Shown: positions 1 to 13,000 of the stretch, piece after piece
Layout of the letters: each line of letters opens with the position of its first letter
Numbering within the stretch: the stretch's first letter is position 1
Source: Mycteria americana
Lineage: Eukaryota; Chordata; Aves; Ciconiiformes; Ciconiidae
Length of the DNA stretch: 64,000 nt
Direction of reading: 5' to 3'
Assembly: GCF_035582795.1 (NCBI RefSeq)
Contig: NC_134368.1
Coordinates: 7,355,501-7,419,500 of the forward strand
Position numbers and translations under genes: made by a program
The notes under the pieces: model-generated
What the model was told of the DNA's origin: nothing
The model's database searches: none
Seen by the model: the letters and a program-made list of their open reading frames with translations, nothing else

Positions 1-2929
1 GCTTGTTGGTTTATTTAATAAATATCAGATAATGACAAGTAGTCATGGTTTCATATCACGCATAAAAATGGGTTGAGATGCACAATATGTTGCTTAAAAA
101 GTACATCAAGAGACTCTGTTAGTGAACTCCTAACAATTGTATTTACAGAGTTGGCTGACTCTTAGGAAAACTGGGTTTCAGGTAATTTAAATATTAGTTT
201 GCTGAAATTTATCTTGATGTGTGGCAATATTAAAACTGTCCAAAAAAAGGGTACGATAATATTTTAACATGGAAAGGGATTGAATTAAGCTTTTCAATCC
301 TGAGTTTTCCTGCCTTCAAAATGACAATACTTTTCTTAATGTTCCCCATAGAAGTCTGGAAAGTGGATTATTGTCCGTATTCCCAGGCTGCGCAGTCAGC
401 AACTGCTCGTAGGAGAGGATGGGGGAGGAGAGGGAATCCTTGCCATTTGTCAACGGGCAGCAGAGGCTTCAGGTTTGGCTGTCTGACAAGAAAAGATAGC
501 TGTCCCAGTTCTCAGGATTTGGTCTCATTCTCTCGTAAATCACAGTAAAGTATTTTTTGCTGCCAGAATTGTTTAAAAGCAGATCCCTGCTTCGGGTTTT
601 TGTTTAAAGGTGGAATTGACATTCATCATGCTCTTCACATTTGTAATACTTGCTCTACGAGCACAGGACTGACTGTCTGATGACTGCTTAATGTTGTTAA
701 TTAGGTAGAGTTAACCCTGGGGTCTTTAAAAATGTCAGTGTGTGTCATCTTTGTCTTCAGCCCAAATGAATGTTAATTCACTGTTAAGATATTTAAATTT
801 TCCAGATTATTAAAACTCCCTGAAACATTGTTTGCAGGTGACATGTCAAAGACGATCCGAGTTGCAACTAAAAACCAACAAATAACGGCTGTATCTAGGA
901 AATACCACAATTTCCAGTAGGGTCAGCTTAGTAAGTCAGGGATGTAAAGGTAGGGAGGAAAGAGAGGACCAGAGAGCCTGGGAGAGGAACTGAATCCGTT
1001 CAGGTTTTCTCTGCCAGTCCTTTGGTCAAATCATCAGCTGCAGTTCTCGGTCGTACCCCTCGCTGCCCTTCATTTGCAGCTCTGCCCTGTCCCGTCTCGT
1101 TGCCTGGGTGCTTCTGTGGTGGTAGCTGCTTTGCTTTTGGTTGTTCTGGGGAGTTTCGAGTAGTGGTTTGAAACATTTTTACTTTCTTGAAATGACTCCG
1201 AGGTTTTGAGTTTTGGCAGATGATTAGCTTCGTCTCTGCAGGGGACTCGTCATCAGTTACCACTGGGGAATGTTAAGAATTGATTTAACTCGGCCCATGA
1301 GCATTAAGCAATGACATGTTGGTGACAGCCTCCCCAGCAGTTGGTGTTACAAATAGTTTAGCTGTGAGCATAGACTCGTAATTGTTGCTAGGTGCTTTCC
1401 TGCCAGAGGAAGCGAGGGCATCCCCGAATGAGTTACAGGGGAGAAACACAGGGATCGGGTGGAGAGGGGTCTGCGGTGCTCATTAAAAACAAACCAACAA
1501 CAAAAAAACCCAACAATACGTTTTCTAACTAAAGTTAAATACACAAGGTTCCTCGTCAAACACCTAACTCCCATCTCTTCCTCCCACCTATGACTTCACA
1601 TACGCTCGAGCTGCTCACTTGAAACAAAAGGTAGAGAAATCAGGCAACTTCTTGTACCTGCGACAAAAGAAATGGGGCTTCACAAAGCATATGAAAAGGA
1701 ACTGTGTTCCTGGGATGTGTTTTCAGGGCTCAGGGAGAGCCTGCTCTGGCCCTAACGATGGGTGAGGTTCAGCGTGCGTTTCATAGACAGTCCCTTGGCT
1801 CTGCCAGCTGTGATAACAAAGCCACTCTCTTGTTTTGTGCCAAGGGGCGAGGATTCGTCTTACTGATGCTTGGCCACTTTCTCATTAGGGAGATGGGCCC
1901 TGGCTCCGTTGAAGGGCGAGTTTACCAAACTGCAGCAGCTCTGAAGGAGAGAGCAGCACTCCTGCCCGGCCTCCCGCCAGCTCCTTCACAGCCTGTGCCT
2001 CCAGTACGTTCTGTCCCAGCTGGGCCTCCCACCCGAGGCTCACTGCAAATCCAGCTGAGCTGCTGAAATCCCTTTGTATTTAATCAAGCAGCATCAGCCC
2101 AGCTGGGTTTTGCAGTCCACCTCTAATCTTTACCACATAAAAATTCTGAAGAATAAAGGTTTATATGACTTCCAGTGCGAGGCACAACATTTACCAGCCC
2201 ATAAGGGCTCGGTTTGTGAGCAGCTACTTCTGCAATCCCTCCACTCTTCCCCTTTCAAGAAACAAAATGAGCCCATGGCTGAAGAAAACAGTCATCATTT
2301 TTCTTCTTGAAGAGGCCACAGTGGCTGCGTGACAAAACGGGCTGAACCTAGCTTGTTTTTGTTGGGGTTTTTTTTCCCTTTTTAAATCACATCAGCACGC
2401 TGAGAACCCTGTAAATGTGTTTTAAAGGCTTGGAGGAGCGCGGCCATTTAAATGCTTTCTATGGGTCAATATTCATGTGTCTTTCTGAAATTCGGTAGCA
2501 TGGAATTACTTAAGCATGTGTACGCTTGGGGGGGTTGTCAGTGTTTTTAAAATTAAGCCGTGCTATTTTTGTGCTCATCTGTATGAGTTGGCAATTTTCA
2601 TGCAAATTATGGATTCTTAAAATAACTAAACATACAAAAGAAATGTTGAGTTCCCTCCAGAGGAGAGCCTTCGTCTCAAAGCAGCAGCTTGATTTTAGTA
2701 CATCTTTGGTAGCAGATTAAATCGCGTCTTTGCAGCCTAACACTTCTTGTATAGCCTGGGATGGTTTATTTGTGGATCCACTTAAGGGAGGACCCACGCT
2801 GCCCTCCAGACGCTCCCGATGGGAAGAACAGACCCAAATTCAACCTTTGTCAGAAGTCGCGGTGCTGCTGGCCGGTTGCCTTTTACAAGCTCCAAGCGCT
2901 CGAGTCCCAACACAAAGCTGCAGAACCCC
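1..2929. other. Intergenic region upstream of RNF103
   Basis: No exon, RNA gene or recognisable transposon was found here. The short open frames lack homology I recognise and have no coding-like context. The region is AT-rich and becomes GC-rich towards the RNF103 promoter. Around 2440-2640 there is unusually ordered AT-rich sequence with an octamer ATGCAAAT (2600-2607), which may be a regulatory element (see findings). Confidence 0.6.
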
Positions 2930-3620
2930 GGTTCCAGCCCGTGCCGATGGATTTCACCTCACGATTTGCCTTAGCGGCCGCGAAGGGCCGGCAGCGGGGC
3001 TGGCGTGCGGAAAGGAGGAGCGGAGGGATGGCACCTACACCCGGCAGCTCGCAGCAGCCAGACTCCCGATACCCCGCGTCCGTCACGCCGTCTTAAACCT
3101 GTCCGAACAGACCGACTCGATCCCGGCCGCGTAAATATTTTTCTCCTCGTCAAAAACGCCCATGGGGCTCGGCTCGCCCCGTCACCGACGCCCGAGGTGC
3201 CGCTATCTCCTGTTTCGCAAGGCAGCGCGGCCGCTGGGTCCGAAGTCGCTGCCGGGGGCCGGGACGCCGACGACACCCGAGCCGGCTGACCGGGGGCCGG
3301 GCCGAGGTGCTGAATCACGGCGGGGGGGGCGGTGCCGGCCGGCGGGGCAGCGCCGGTCGCCCCTCCCGCCCCGCCCGCCGCCCTCCCGGCTGCACACGTC
3401 ACTTGTTATGTCTCCGCCGGCGGCCGCGGCTCCGCCGGGGCGGGGACAGCGGCGGGAGGGAGGCGGGGGGGCCGCGGCCCCGCGGCGCTGACAGCCCCCC
3501 TCCCTCCCTGCCTCCCTTCCCTTCCCCTCCCTTGCTCTCCTCTCCCCTCCCCGCCCCGCGGCAGCCCGGCCTCCGGCTCGGCTCTCCCCGGCCCCTCGGC
3601 GGGCAGCCCCCGGCGGGAAG

Positions 3621-3846
3621 ATGTGGGTGAAGCTGTGCTGTTTGCTGCTCTACTTCCTGGCGCTCTTCGTCCTGGCCAGGGTGTTCGAGGCCGTGGCGTG
3701 GTACGAGAGCGGCTTCCTCGCCACGCAGCTGGTGGACCCGGTGGCGCTGAGCTTCAGGAAGCTGCGGACCATCCTGGAGTGCCGGGGGCTGGGGTACTCG
3801 GGGCTGCCCGAGAAGAAGGATGTGCGGGAGCTGGTGGAGAAGTCAG
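3621..3846 (+). CDS. RNF103: RNF103 coding exon 1
   Basis: Encodes residues 1-75 plus one base. It contains the N-terminal hydrophobic signal-anchor and the segment ending in DVRELVEKS. The donor is CAG|GTACGC at 3846/3847. The exon's last G joins GA of exon 2 to make a glycine codon. Confidence 0.95.
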
Positions 3847-4050
3847 GTACGCGGAGCTCCCCCCTCGCCCACGCATGGGGAGGGAGGTCGGTCCCCTGCC
3901 ACCCCCGCGTGGGGAGGACGATCCCCGGTGACCCCCGCGTGGGCTCCCGCCGCCCTTGGGATGGAGACCCGGGCGCTGCTTCCCACGCCTGCAGGCCGGC
4001 GCGTCCGCAGGGCCAATTTGGGAAACGAGCTGGTCGTGTCCGTCCGTGTC

Positions 4051-4084
<34 letters not shown>

Positions 4085-7000
4085 AGGACCGAGGACCGAG
4101 GACCGGAGCGGTTAAATGGAGGAAGGCGGGGGGAACCTCGGGGGTGGTGACGTTAAAAACCTCCGCGGCGTTTTCAGCCCGAATAGGCTGCGTGGAGGGA
4201 AGGCCTCGGCTGGAGGGGTCACCGGGAAATGGTTCTTCCCGGGGAGTTACGCCGGGTTGCTGTGGGCGGCCGGGGTCAGGATGGCGAGGTGGTGGTCGCA
4301 CAGATGAGAGAGAATGTCGTCTGCCGTGAAAAACGAGGACTAAAGAATCCAGAGATAGGCAGTGGGTTACTGTGTACAGCCGGGGCCGGCTTTTCCCGTG
4401 TATTCCTCTCCCCGCCCGTTTGCTGGTTTTATGACAGGTATCGCTACCCAGATGGGTACGGAGGAAAGCAGCGCTTTTGTAGCGGAGGAGCAGAAGGGAT
4501 GGGTACCGAGGGACGCGGTGGCTTTCTAGAAGAGGAGGAGAAGTAGATCCTATGTACAAAAGATGGCTTGGAAATAGGCAGGGAGGTGTTTTGGAAGTAG
4601 GGAAAACCAGGTGAAAGAGGTGGGCTTCTGGGGGTGATGAACAGCGAGGGGTGAAGAGCAATGGAGATGTCAGGGATGGCAGGAGTGTCCTGAAAGTAAG
4701 GGTGCTGGCCTGGAGTGCTCGGAGGGAGCTGGCCCCAAGGACTGGGAGATGGGGCTGATGTAATAGCTGTGGTGGCAGCCAAGCAGGAAAATGTGGGTAG
4801 CTGCTTTTAAATCGATGATCGAAGGGCTGCTGATACAGGGGAGAGAAATCCCTGGGATAGGGATACACAGTGAGGGGCTCAAATGTCCAGAGAGAAAAAG
4901 AGAAGGATTTGGATGAATATAGTGAGTGCCACAACCTTAAAAATGCTAACTTCTTTTAAATAATTGATATGAATGCTGGGCATTTAAATCTAATTTGCTT
5001 TTATTGTTCATTGTTTATTTATGTTGTTTATTTGCTTTGCTGCTCCAACAGTAAAAAGCATTAGGCGATTTCACTTTTGTTTCCAACCACTTTCACTCCT
5101 CGGCTGTCAGGTACTTTTGTGATGTCATGATGTTTGGGTTGCAAACGCTGCAGGGAAGTGTTTAACTCCAAACAAACTGTATTAACCGACTTCTTCAAAT
5201 GGCATGGAAACCCTTCTCATACCAACAGGCTTTGCAGCATTTTTCCATAATTTTTTTTTCTAAATTCTGTGAATACTTTTGGAAACCCCTCAAGGGTTTC
5301 AGCCGTAATGCTTTTTTTTACTTTATATTTTGAAGGAAATGGCCTTTTTGGACGAGACTTAATTTCTTCAAGCTTAATAGATTAGTTACTAGAATGCTAG
5401 TTGTCATTAACGGGGTTTGTAATGATGGTGAACCAAAACATGAGAAAGAAATGGGATTACAAAGGAAACATCAGATGATTTTACTGTGAGCTCTTTACGT
5501 CGCTAGGATCGGAGTTCATGGGAACTTTTTCCAACTGTACAAACAAGCCAACAGCTAAATGATTCTACCCGAGATCTTTACTTGCAATGGGACAATCAAC
5601 ACATTTTTTTGGTACAAAATTATTGATTGAAATTTTGGAATTCTGTTTGAATTATCAGTATTAAGAAGTTGGTTGCTGCAAAATTATTGTCCTGTGAAAT
5701 GAAGGCAAAGATACATGAATTAAAATTGCTCTCAGCCACTGAATATTGTTATTTTCAGAGAGTGAGGCTTAGAAGATGTTCATGTATTTTTGTGTGCTTG
5801 GTTGCACGTGTGGTACGTCTGTGTAATCAGAAGCATAGCGTTAATGTCTTCTGTGGTCTGACAGCTGAAGTCAAATTGTTCATAGTCATGTCACTATAGA
5901 TGGAATTAAAATAACTTTGAAGTTCAGCTACCTTTGTACTCAAAAGGTTCTTTGAGCAACCATGTAAAATATAGTTAAACTGTTACTAGAATTGATGAAG
6001 TGATCTTTCTTGAGTTCTGTTTTAATTGAATTTCTTCAATTGTCTCTTTTTCAGGAGACCTCATGGAAGGAGAGCTTTATTCTGCTCTCAAGGAGGAAGA
6101 GGCCTCCGAATCAGTTTCCAGTACAAACTTTAGTGGTGAAATGCACTTCTATGAGCTTGTAGAAGACACAAAAGATGGGATCTGGCTGGTACAGGTATAG
6201 ACATTGGATCATTTATTTTTATATATTTATCACATCCAAAATGTGTTTCAAAGGACGAGTTTATGAGGGTAGTTAACTAGTAGTGAAAGTGTGTAACAGA
6301 GAGATGGTGACAAAGATCAACTACATCAGGGAGATCATAAGGAAACAATCTGTTCAAAAAACCAAGAAAGACTGGAAGTGACAGAGTTCCTATACAAACA
6401 GGAAGAAAAAAACCTCTTATTCCGTGGATTGCTTTTTGAAAAAACCAGGTACTTTAAAACCAGAAAACAAGCAAAGCAGCACACACTTAAGTACACAGAC
6501 TATGCAAGTACTTTGCCCTGGTATTGTAAGAACTTGTGTAATGTGTGAAATAGGTGCATTAAGCGTAGATGCTCCCAGGTGGCACAGGAGAGGTGCCTCT
6601 GGTGTTGTTCTTCCTTTTAGTTGCATTACATGCTCTCAGACCCAACCAGTTTAAGTTTCTGTTTATTTAAGAGGCATAGAGCACTTTTAAAATCTGTTGC
6701 CTCTTCACAAAGGCAAGATCTCAGTGTGCTACTTCCCAGGCTAGCAGGCTGCTTCTGCAACATATTCCAGTAGCTTAAAGTTAACCTTCCCCCAAACCTG
6801 TGGGCCCACCGATTTTTTGAGCATGCTTCCCCGGGGCTGCATGATTATAAGAGAATATTTAGGAAAAGAAAGAAAGACTTTTGCAAATAGGATTCTGAAA
6901 CAATTTATCATCACTCTTGAGAACATAAGTAATCCAGACCAAAATGTAAAAATGCCTTTCTGCATCAATGTCTCTATTGATAAGAGAAAATTTTTTTTAG

Positions 7001-10000
7001 GCCTAAGTTCTCTGCTGACAGCCACATCAGGCAATCAAAATTCTCCACCAGACAATTAATTGTTCAGTTGACAGCTCTCCTGTCTGGTGTGTCTGGTCTC
7101 CTCACTTCATGTTTTCTATTTAAATAGATTATCAAGATTTAATGACTTCCTGTTATTAGACCTGCGCTGTCACCACATCAGATCTCACCCTAAAATAGAC
7201 AATGAGAGGACAGATTACCTTCCTAGTCGAAATGGCATTTGTGTTTTGGGAAAGATATATTTGGAGTTTATTGAATCTAAGTTTCAGGTTTAAACCATAC
7301 AGATTCAAGCAGAGAAAGGAAGTTTATGCATCTCCAAGCTAGTTGACAAATACGAGCATGAATATGCTACGAAAAACCTTCCCTCCTCTCCATGCAGCTC
7401 AAAAGAATAAAATATAGTAGTTCTCTGTTGTCTGTTGCTTGCAGAATTTTAATTGTAATATATTTTCAGCTAGCTTCATAATAGCAGATCAGATAGGCTG
7501 CGTTTTGATATTTCTAGTGTGATGAATGTTGTCATCATTCTGGGAATATTTGCACAGCTATTCAGTTGGTCACAATAGCTGTGGAAAAAAAAAAATTAGT
7601 GGAATTTACTGAATAATTTACGTGCTGAATGCTATTTGTCTGTTTCTCCACAATAAAAACCACTAGACATGTCAAATTCCTTTTTTTCATTCTTGCCTTT
7701 CAAGTTTTCATCACTTTGAGTTTTCATTTGCTCCCTTCCCCGCCATAACTCCTGTCTGGATAACTCCTGTGCTGGATTCTTCGTGTCCTTTCACAGGTTT
7801 TCCCATGCTCTTTTCTTAGATCTCATCCCTGCAGAGCTGTGTTTTATCATCACTTCCCTGTTCTGATTCTCAATTACCCTCCCTTGCCCATGCTCCTTTA
7901 CCGTCAGGCACCCTGTGGAAACTTTACAGCTAATTAATCAGCTCGGTGCTTAGGCGGAGGACAGTACGAGAGTAAGGATGTCTCATGGATGGGTTTGGTG
8001 ACCACAGACAAGGTCAGAGCATTCCCCTGCTCTGTTGTTGCTACCGGCTGGGAAGCAGAAAGGATCTCCAGATCCGTTTCAGGATCCTGACCCTGAATCC
8101 CTGTTCCATGGGGGCTGCTGGAAAGCAGTGGAGGGAGAGGAACAGTTCTGGCTCAGCTAGCACAGTGGCTGTTGGTTGAGTTGGTTTTGAAGACTTTGAT
8201 GATGTGTTGTAGTAGTCACTTTAGCGATGTATGGGAGGATGGGGACTCTGAAGATTATTTTTATTTTCCAATGCATGTAAATGAAATTTCTGGGGTGGCA
8301 CAGGCTGGTAATGTGATAGCCATCACTGTCTGCAGAGAATCAAAGGAAAAAGAAGAAACAATTATTATTTCTTGACATGTTTGACACAAATTCAGATGTG
8401 AATTTATAATTTAGAGCCAACAAGGTGAATTCCTTGAAGAAAGTCAAAGTCCATACACAAGGAAACAGTGTTTTGTGGCTTTGTTTCTTTATTTTCTGGA
8501 AATCCACATGCAAAGCATCCAGGCTCAGTGGTAATTTGTTTACCCGTGTAGCTGTTCACAGGTGCCCTCTGCTCCTATGTGGAGCTTCCATAGAGCTACA
8601 GACAGCAGCATGTTTTCTCTCCTATTAGCTCATGATCTCATCACCTTTTATGCCTTTCTTCTTGCTTGCCAGCTGCTGTTGTGCACTTCTTTGGCTGGCA
8701 AGGAGGATGAGTGGTAGTTTCTAGAGCTGCTTCTCTTGTTGGTAGAGGAGTAACATGCAATGTTCTCACTTTTCCAGACTCTGCTTACGGCTCATGCTCT
8801 CTGGTTAGTCTCTAGAAGCCTGACACATCCAACAATATCATAGTCATTATGACTTTTAAAAAACATACAGTAAATGATCTACAGATTAAAATCCTCTTTG
8901 AATGAAGTTAAAATCTAAATTAACGTATATTTTTATTTTAAAAAGTCCCCGCTGTAACATAGTGGTAGAGAGAAGTAAATGGAACTTTCTTCCGGACATT
9001 GAAGCAGGACGACAAACATTTTGATCCTGTCTGGTAAAGCTGCAAAGGACATTATTATGGATATAAAATGTTGCAGTCTATTCTGCATCTCAGCTTCTTG
9101 TTCAAGTGGTGTAGCCACAGAGCAAGGGATGTGCCTACAGGATTTTGGTGGTGGTTCATTTATTCATTCTTTCTTTTGCTTGCATGTAGGATGAGTAATT
9201 TTCATACTTGCTTTTTAATTTTTCCAGGTGATCAGTTGTTCTCGCTACAAGGAAATTAAGTAGAAACACTCAATTCTTTTAAAATACATCGTTCGGTATT
9301 TGTGTCTTCCAGTAGCCCTTCAGGATCGTTCACCGTAGGATACTCCATTTTAACTTTCAGTATCCTTCTTGAGAGTCTTCATACCCAGTCAAGGGTGCAG
9401 AATGCCATCAGCTAGAATGTAATAGTTCTCATATTGCCTGCATATCTGTGTTAATTCATTCCAGAAGCTCATTTATTCTCAACCTCTGACTTAACTGACA
9501 GCTTAACTGAGCTGTTCAGATGGGTGCATAGATCACCCCACCTCCCTTGAGAAACTACACGTAATTTTGAGGTGGTTAATTTTTGCATGCCGTGATGGAT
9601 GTAGTCTTCTGTCTTTGCCTATTTTGATCTAATTTCTCATGGTCTCTTTCTCAGAAAAGAAAGGCAAAAAATCTCCAGACATCTTTAATCCATATGGATG
9701 GATTCTGAACCAGTTGTGAGTTCTTAGGAAAGAGTGACAGTGTGGAAATTCAGTTTCATCAGCACAATGCCAAATAATAACCAGAGAGTGAGATGTCTCA
9801 GAATTAATAAAAGTACAGACAGTCATGTAGAAACTTACTGATGTTATCTGGAATAAGTGGGCTTTTTCCCATGCTTTTAATACATAACTCACCAGTCCAT
9901 TTATAATTAATTGTATTTCTAAATGAGAATTGTCCAAATATTTTTACTTCTGTTTTATCTATGGGGAGGATAGTTTGCAACATAGCTGTTTATAATAAAG

Positions 10001-13000
10001 GGTTCTATGAAAAGCATGTAAGAAGCTTAATTAACAGACTAGGGTTTTTGAACCTTTGTGGATCTTTGTGGATCCCTAAAAATCTTCCAGCGAGTGCATG
10101 GACTCTTTACAATAGTATCAAGCTTCCTTTGCTCATTTACCCTCTGCGGGCACTGTGGAGGAGTTCCTGGACCTGCAGGGGTCTGGATATCTCAAACTGG
10201 AAACTGCCAAACCAGACTGACAGTTTTCGCATACATACAACCATACCAGTTCATTAAGTAAGTTAGAAATCAGTTTTGCCTTTGGCAAAATCACCCATTT
10301 TTTTCTGATTCAAATGTCTGCACTCCTTCATGTGGAGACTGACTTGCTGAGGCTGGGCGAGGATTGACTGCTCCCGAGAGAACTACCTGTACGTGTGTGT
10401 ATGCAGCAAGAAATGGTGTCTCTTATTTAATAGGTTTTGTTCTTCCTGATGGTTTAGAGCCTGTCACAGTGCCCTAGTGCCCAGAGTTGATGAGCACTTG
10501 GAGTTGTTGTCTTTGTGGCTAAGCTGTAAAACCAAGTTTTGACTATTCATGCGTATTCGAAATTGTGTGTGCTCTTGGTATGAGCAGGTGTGCCTGACAC
10601 CTGGTATCCTGGCTAAATTCCAGCTTAGATAATGCCTGAGCTTCCCTTGGCGCTTTCCTTTGGATACAGTTTTCTCTTCCTTTCATGGCACATACTCCTA
10701 ACCCATAAAGGCTGAGAGATGCTGGCAATGTGAATATTCTTCCATCACAAAAAATATATATAAAAAACACATGTGCATCACTTAGCTTGGAGCTTCTGCT
10801 GTATTGTGATGATCTCACAATTCTTGGTTTCTGCTTTGAGTTCTTTTTTTAGCGTTCCCATCTCTGGCGCAATGTAACAAACACAAGCGGAATGACTCTT
10901 AATCAATCTAGCAAGGCACGAGGGCTGTCGAACGTGCAAAGTAGACAATTCATCAGGATGTTTTTTCCCTTTAGTGTTACTGAGGTTCCTTTGGATTCCT
11001 GAGGCCATTAGAAGCAGTAATAACTAGTTTTAAGGGCTGATTTTAAAACGTCCTCTTTAAAAAAGCTATCTGTCAAGGGTGTTCAGGTTCTGTGGGAAGT
11101 TATCCTTGCATATAGTGTGGTCTGCACAGTACTCAAGTTGCTGCAAGTTGTTGGAGTGGAGGTAACTTGTTAAGAGTGTTGGTTTTGTTCCAGATGGTAT
11201 ACCTGGTCTTGCGCACAGTACATTGTAGGGATTATTCCCCATTAAAAAAATGCCAGTTAATCCTATTTTAGTATCTTTGCTGTGAGGATATGTGTAAGCT
11301 CTTTCCAGCATCGTGCTGTAATTCTTCTTATGCATCAAATGGTTAGTACGTTTCTTTCCTCTGTATATCTTAACCATAGGAGGAAGCAGAGAAAATAATT
11401 GAAGGAGCTAGAATTGGTTAAAATAACGAGAGTTGAAATACCATGAAGTGTTGTTTGTTCTGCATATGTCAGTCTCTGACTTTCATTCTTAAGCCTTGTG
11501 ATATTTGAACATTTTTAGTTGTGAGTGAGCTTCAAAACTTACTGAGATCAAATCTTGTTACAGTGACCTGTTTTGAAATCTCTACATGCCTGTCTACAAG
11601 GGATTGAATAATATCTGGTTTAAATGAACAGAAAATAGGAGAGTAAGGCTAGTATCATGTTGTGCTCAAGTACTGCTGTACTCACATTGCTACAGCAAAC
11701 TCTTTAACAGCAGCAGTGTTTCCTTGAGCCATTTCAATTTCTGTCCCATCTTCTACTGGTATTTTAAGAAGGTACGTTTCATAAAATAATTTTTAAAAAT
11801 CCTTAATGATAACTGGGAAACTAAGGAGCAACTGCATCGATGACAGTTATGAAGCAGATATTGCGATATCTAGGCATCTACCTGAGACACTTTTGTTTTG
11901 GATTAAGCAAGAGAGGCAAAATGTCTTGCTGACATTCTCCTATTTTTCCAAGTGTTTATATCTTTCTGTCTCCGGGGTATTTGCTCTTAAAGTCTGTTTG
12001 CTTCTTTAATGTCATAACTATGACATTTTAACTTATAGATCAAAATGATTCTATTAATTACGTTCTCGACTGGCCTCTTTTGGGACAGTTCTGTCTAATT
12101 CAAAGTCAGGAGAGCTCTTTCAGTGCAAAAGCTACCTATGCAATTGCCTGTTGAAATCATCAGCATTTCAAGGATTTCAGTATTATGTGTCCCTAGATGA
12201 ATTCTATTTTAACTTTGTTTTCTGTGGTATCCGGAAGCCACCTTTTTAGTTATTTATGGAAACTAAACAAGAAAACTCAATCAGAACATGTAGAAATAAA
12301 GGAGATTTCCAAAGCCCCATCTTTCCATTTTTACTTTGTACATCTTGGTGGCATAACTAACCTGCAGTATTTCAGTGTCGGTTGAGAATTGCCTGACCTT
12401 TTGGGATATGGTGTGGTCCTCCCAAATTCACAGATGGAGCACAAAGAAACTTGTCTGAGACTTCAGAGGGAGTTTGTGGATGGAAGTCCAGTGAGGGCCT
12501 TCTTTCCAGCATCTTCTTCCACTAAAGAAGCCAGTAATTCATACATAGAGGAAAGATGGTAATTCAGACCCTGCAGTTAGAGCCAGTCCTCTGGCCTGGG
12601 TTAGGTGTTGATTAGGGAGCAGATCTATTCTGTGATGTGGGATTGCTAAATGGCAGGGTTAGTTTGATCCTATTGGATTCTCTTAGCCCATTAAGATGAT
12701 TAATGGATTAATTGTGTTATCTTCATTGTCTTACTTGTCACTCTGACATATGATATTTTGCAGATTGTAAACATAGCTAATAATAAGAAAAGCTTGAAGG
12801 GTTTGCGTTCCTCTAAATGTGGTGTTTGTTTCCCCGCTGTGCTAGCTGATCTCATAAAAGATACCTTCCTCTATGAGCTTTGTCTTTATTTCTTTAAAAT
12901 GAAGTAGAGCATATGACTGAAAGGGACCTTCTTGATGAGCGAGTTCAGCTCTCTGTTAGACTATGGAATATGTGTTCATAAAATAGCTTGCTGTCTTTCT

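Larger units (their letters stand above)
2930..4270 (+). promoter_or_regulatory. RNF103: CpG island and promoter region of RNF103
   Basis: The sequence changes abruptly from AT-rich to very GC- and CpG-rich and stays so through RNF103 exon 1. GC-box-like CCGCCC/GGGCGG strings are frequent upstream of the start codon. A CRE half-site in CACGTCAC lies at 3395-3402. There is no TATA box at a convincing distance, as is usual for a broad CpG-island housekeeping promoter. The exact transcription start cannot be read from sequence; it should lie between roughly 3380 and 3600. Confidence 0.75.

Noticed and set aside
1-30. Overlapping TTTATT and AATAAA at the window edge as a 3' end of another gene
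   Set aside because: Common words in AT-rich DNA; no coding sequence nearby on either strand supports a gene end.
3332-3931. 199-codon plus-strand frame around the RNF103 start
   Set aside because: Proline/arginine-rich product in another frame over the promoter and exon 1; the true frame is the one giving the conserved RNF103 N-terminus.
3843-4934. 363-codon open frame on the minus strand
   Set aside because: It is antisense to RNF103 intron 1 and the CpG island and is read through the poly(C) tract (poly-Gly). GC-rich sequence lacks stops; there is no homology or splice logic.
8195-8262. TGATGA and CTGA boxes suggesting a C/D snoRNA
   Set aside because: The C box context is poor and there is no terminal stem or convincing second box pair.
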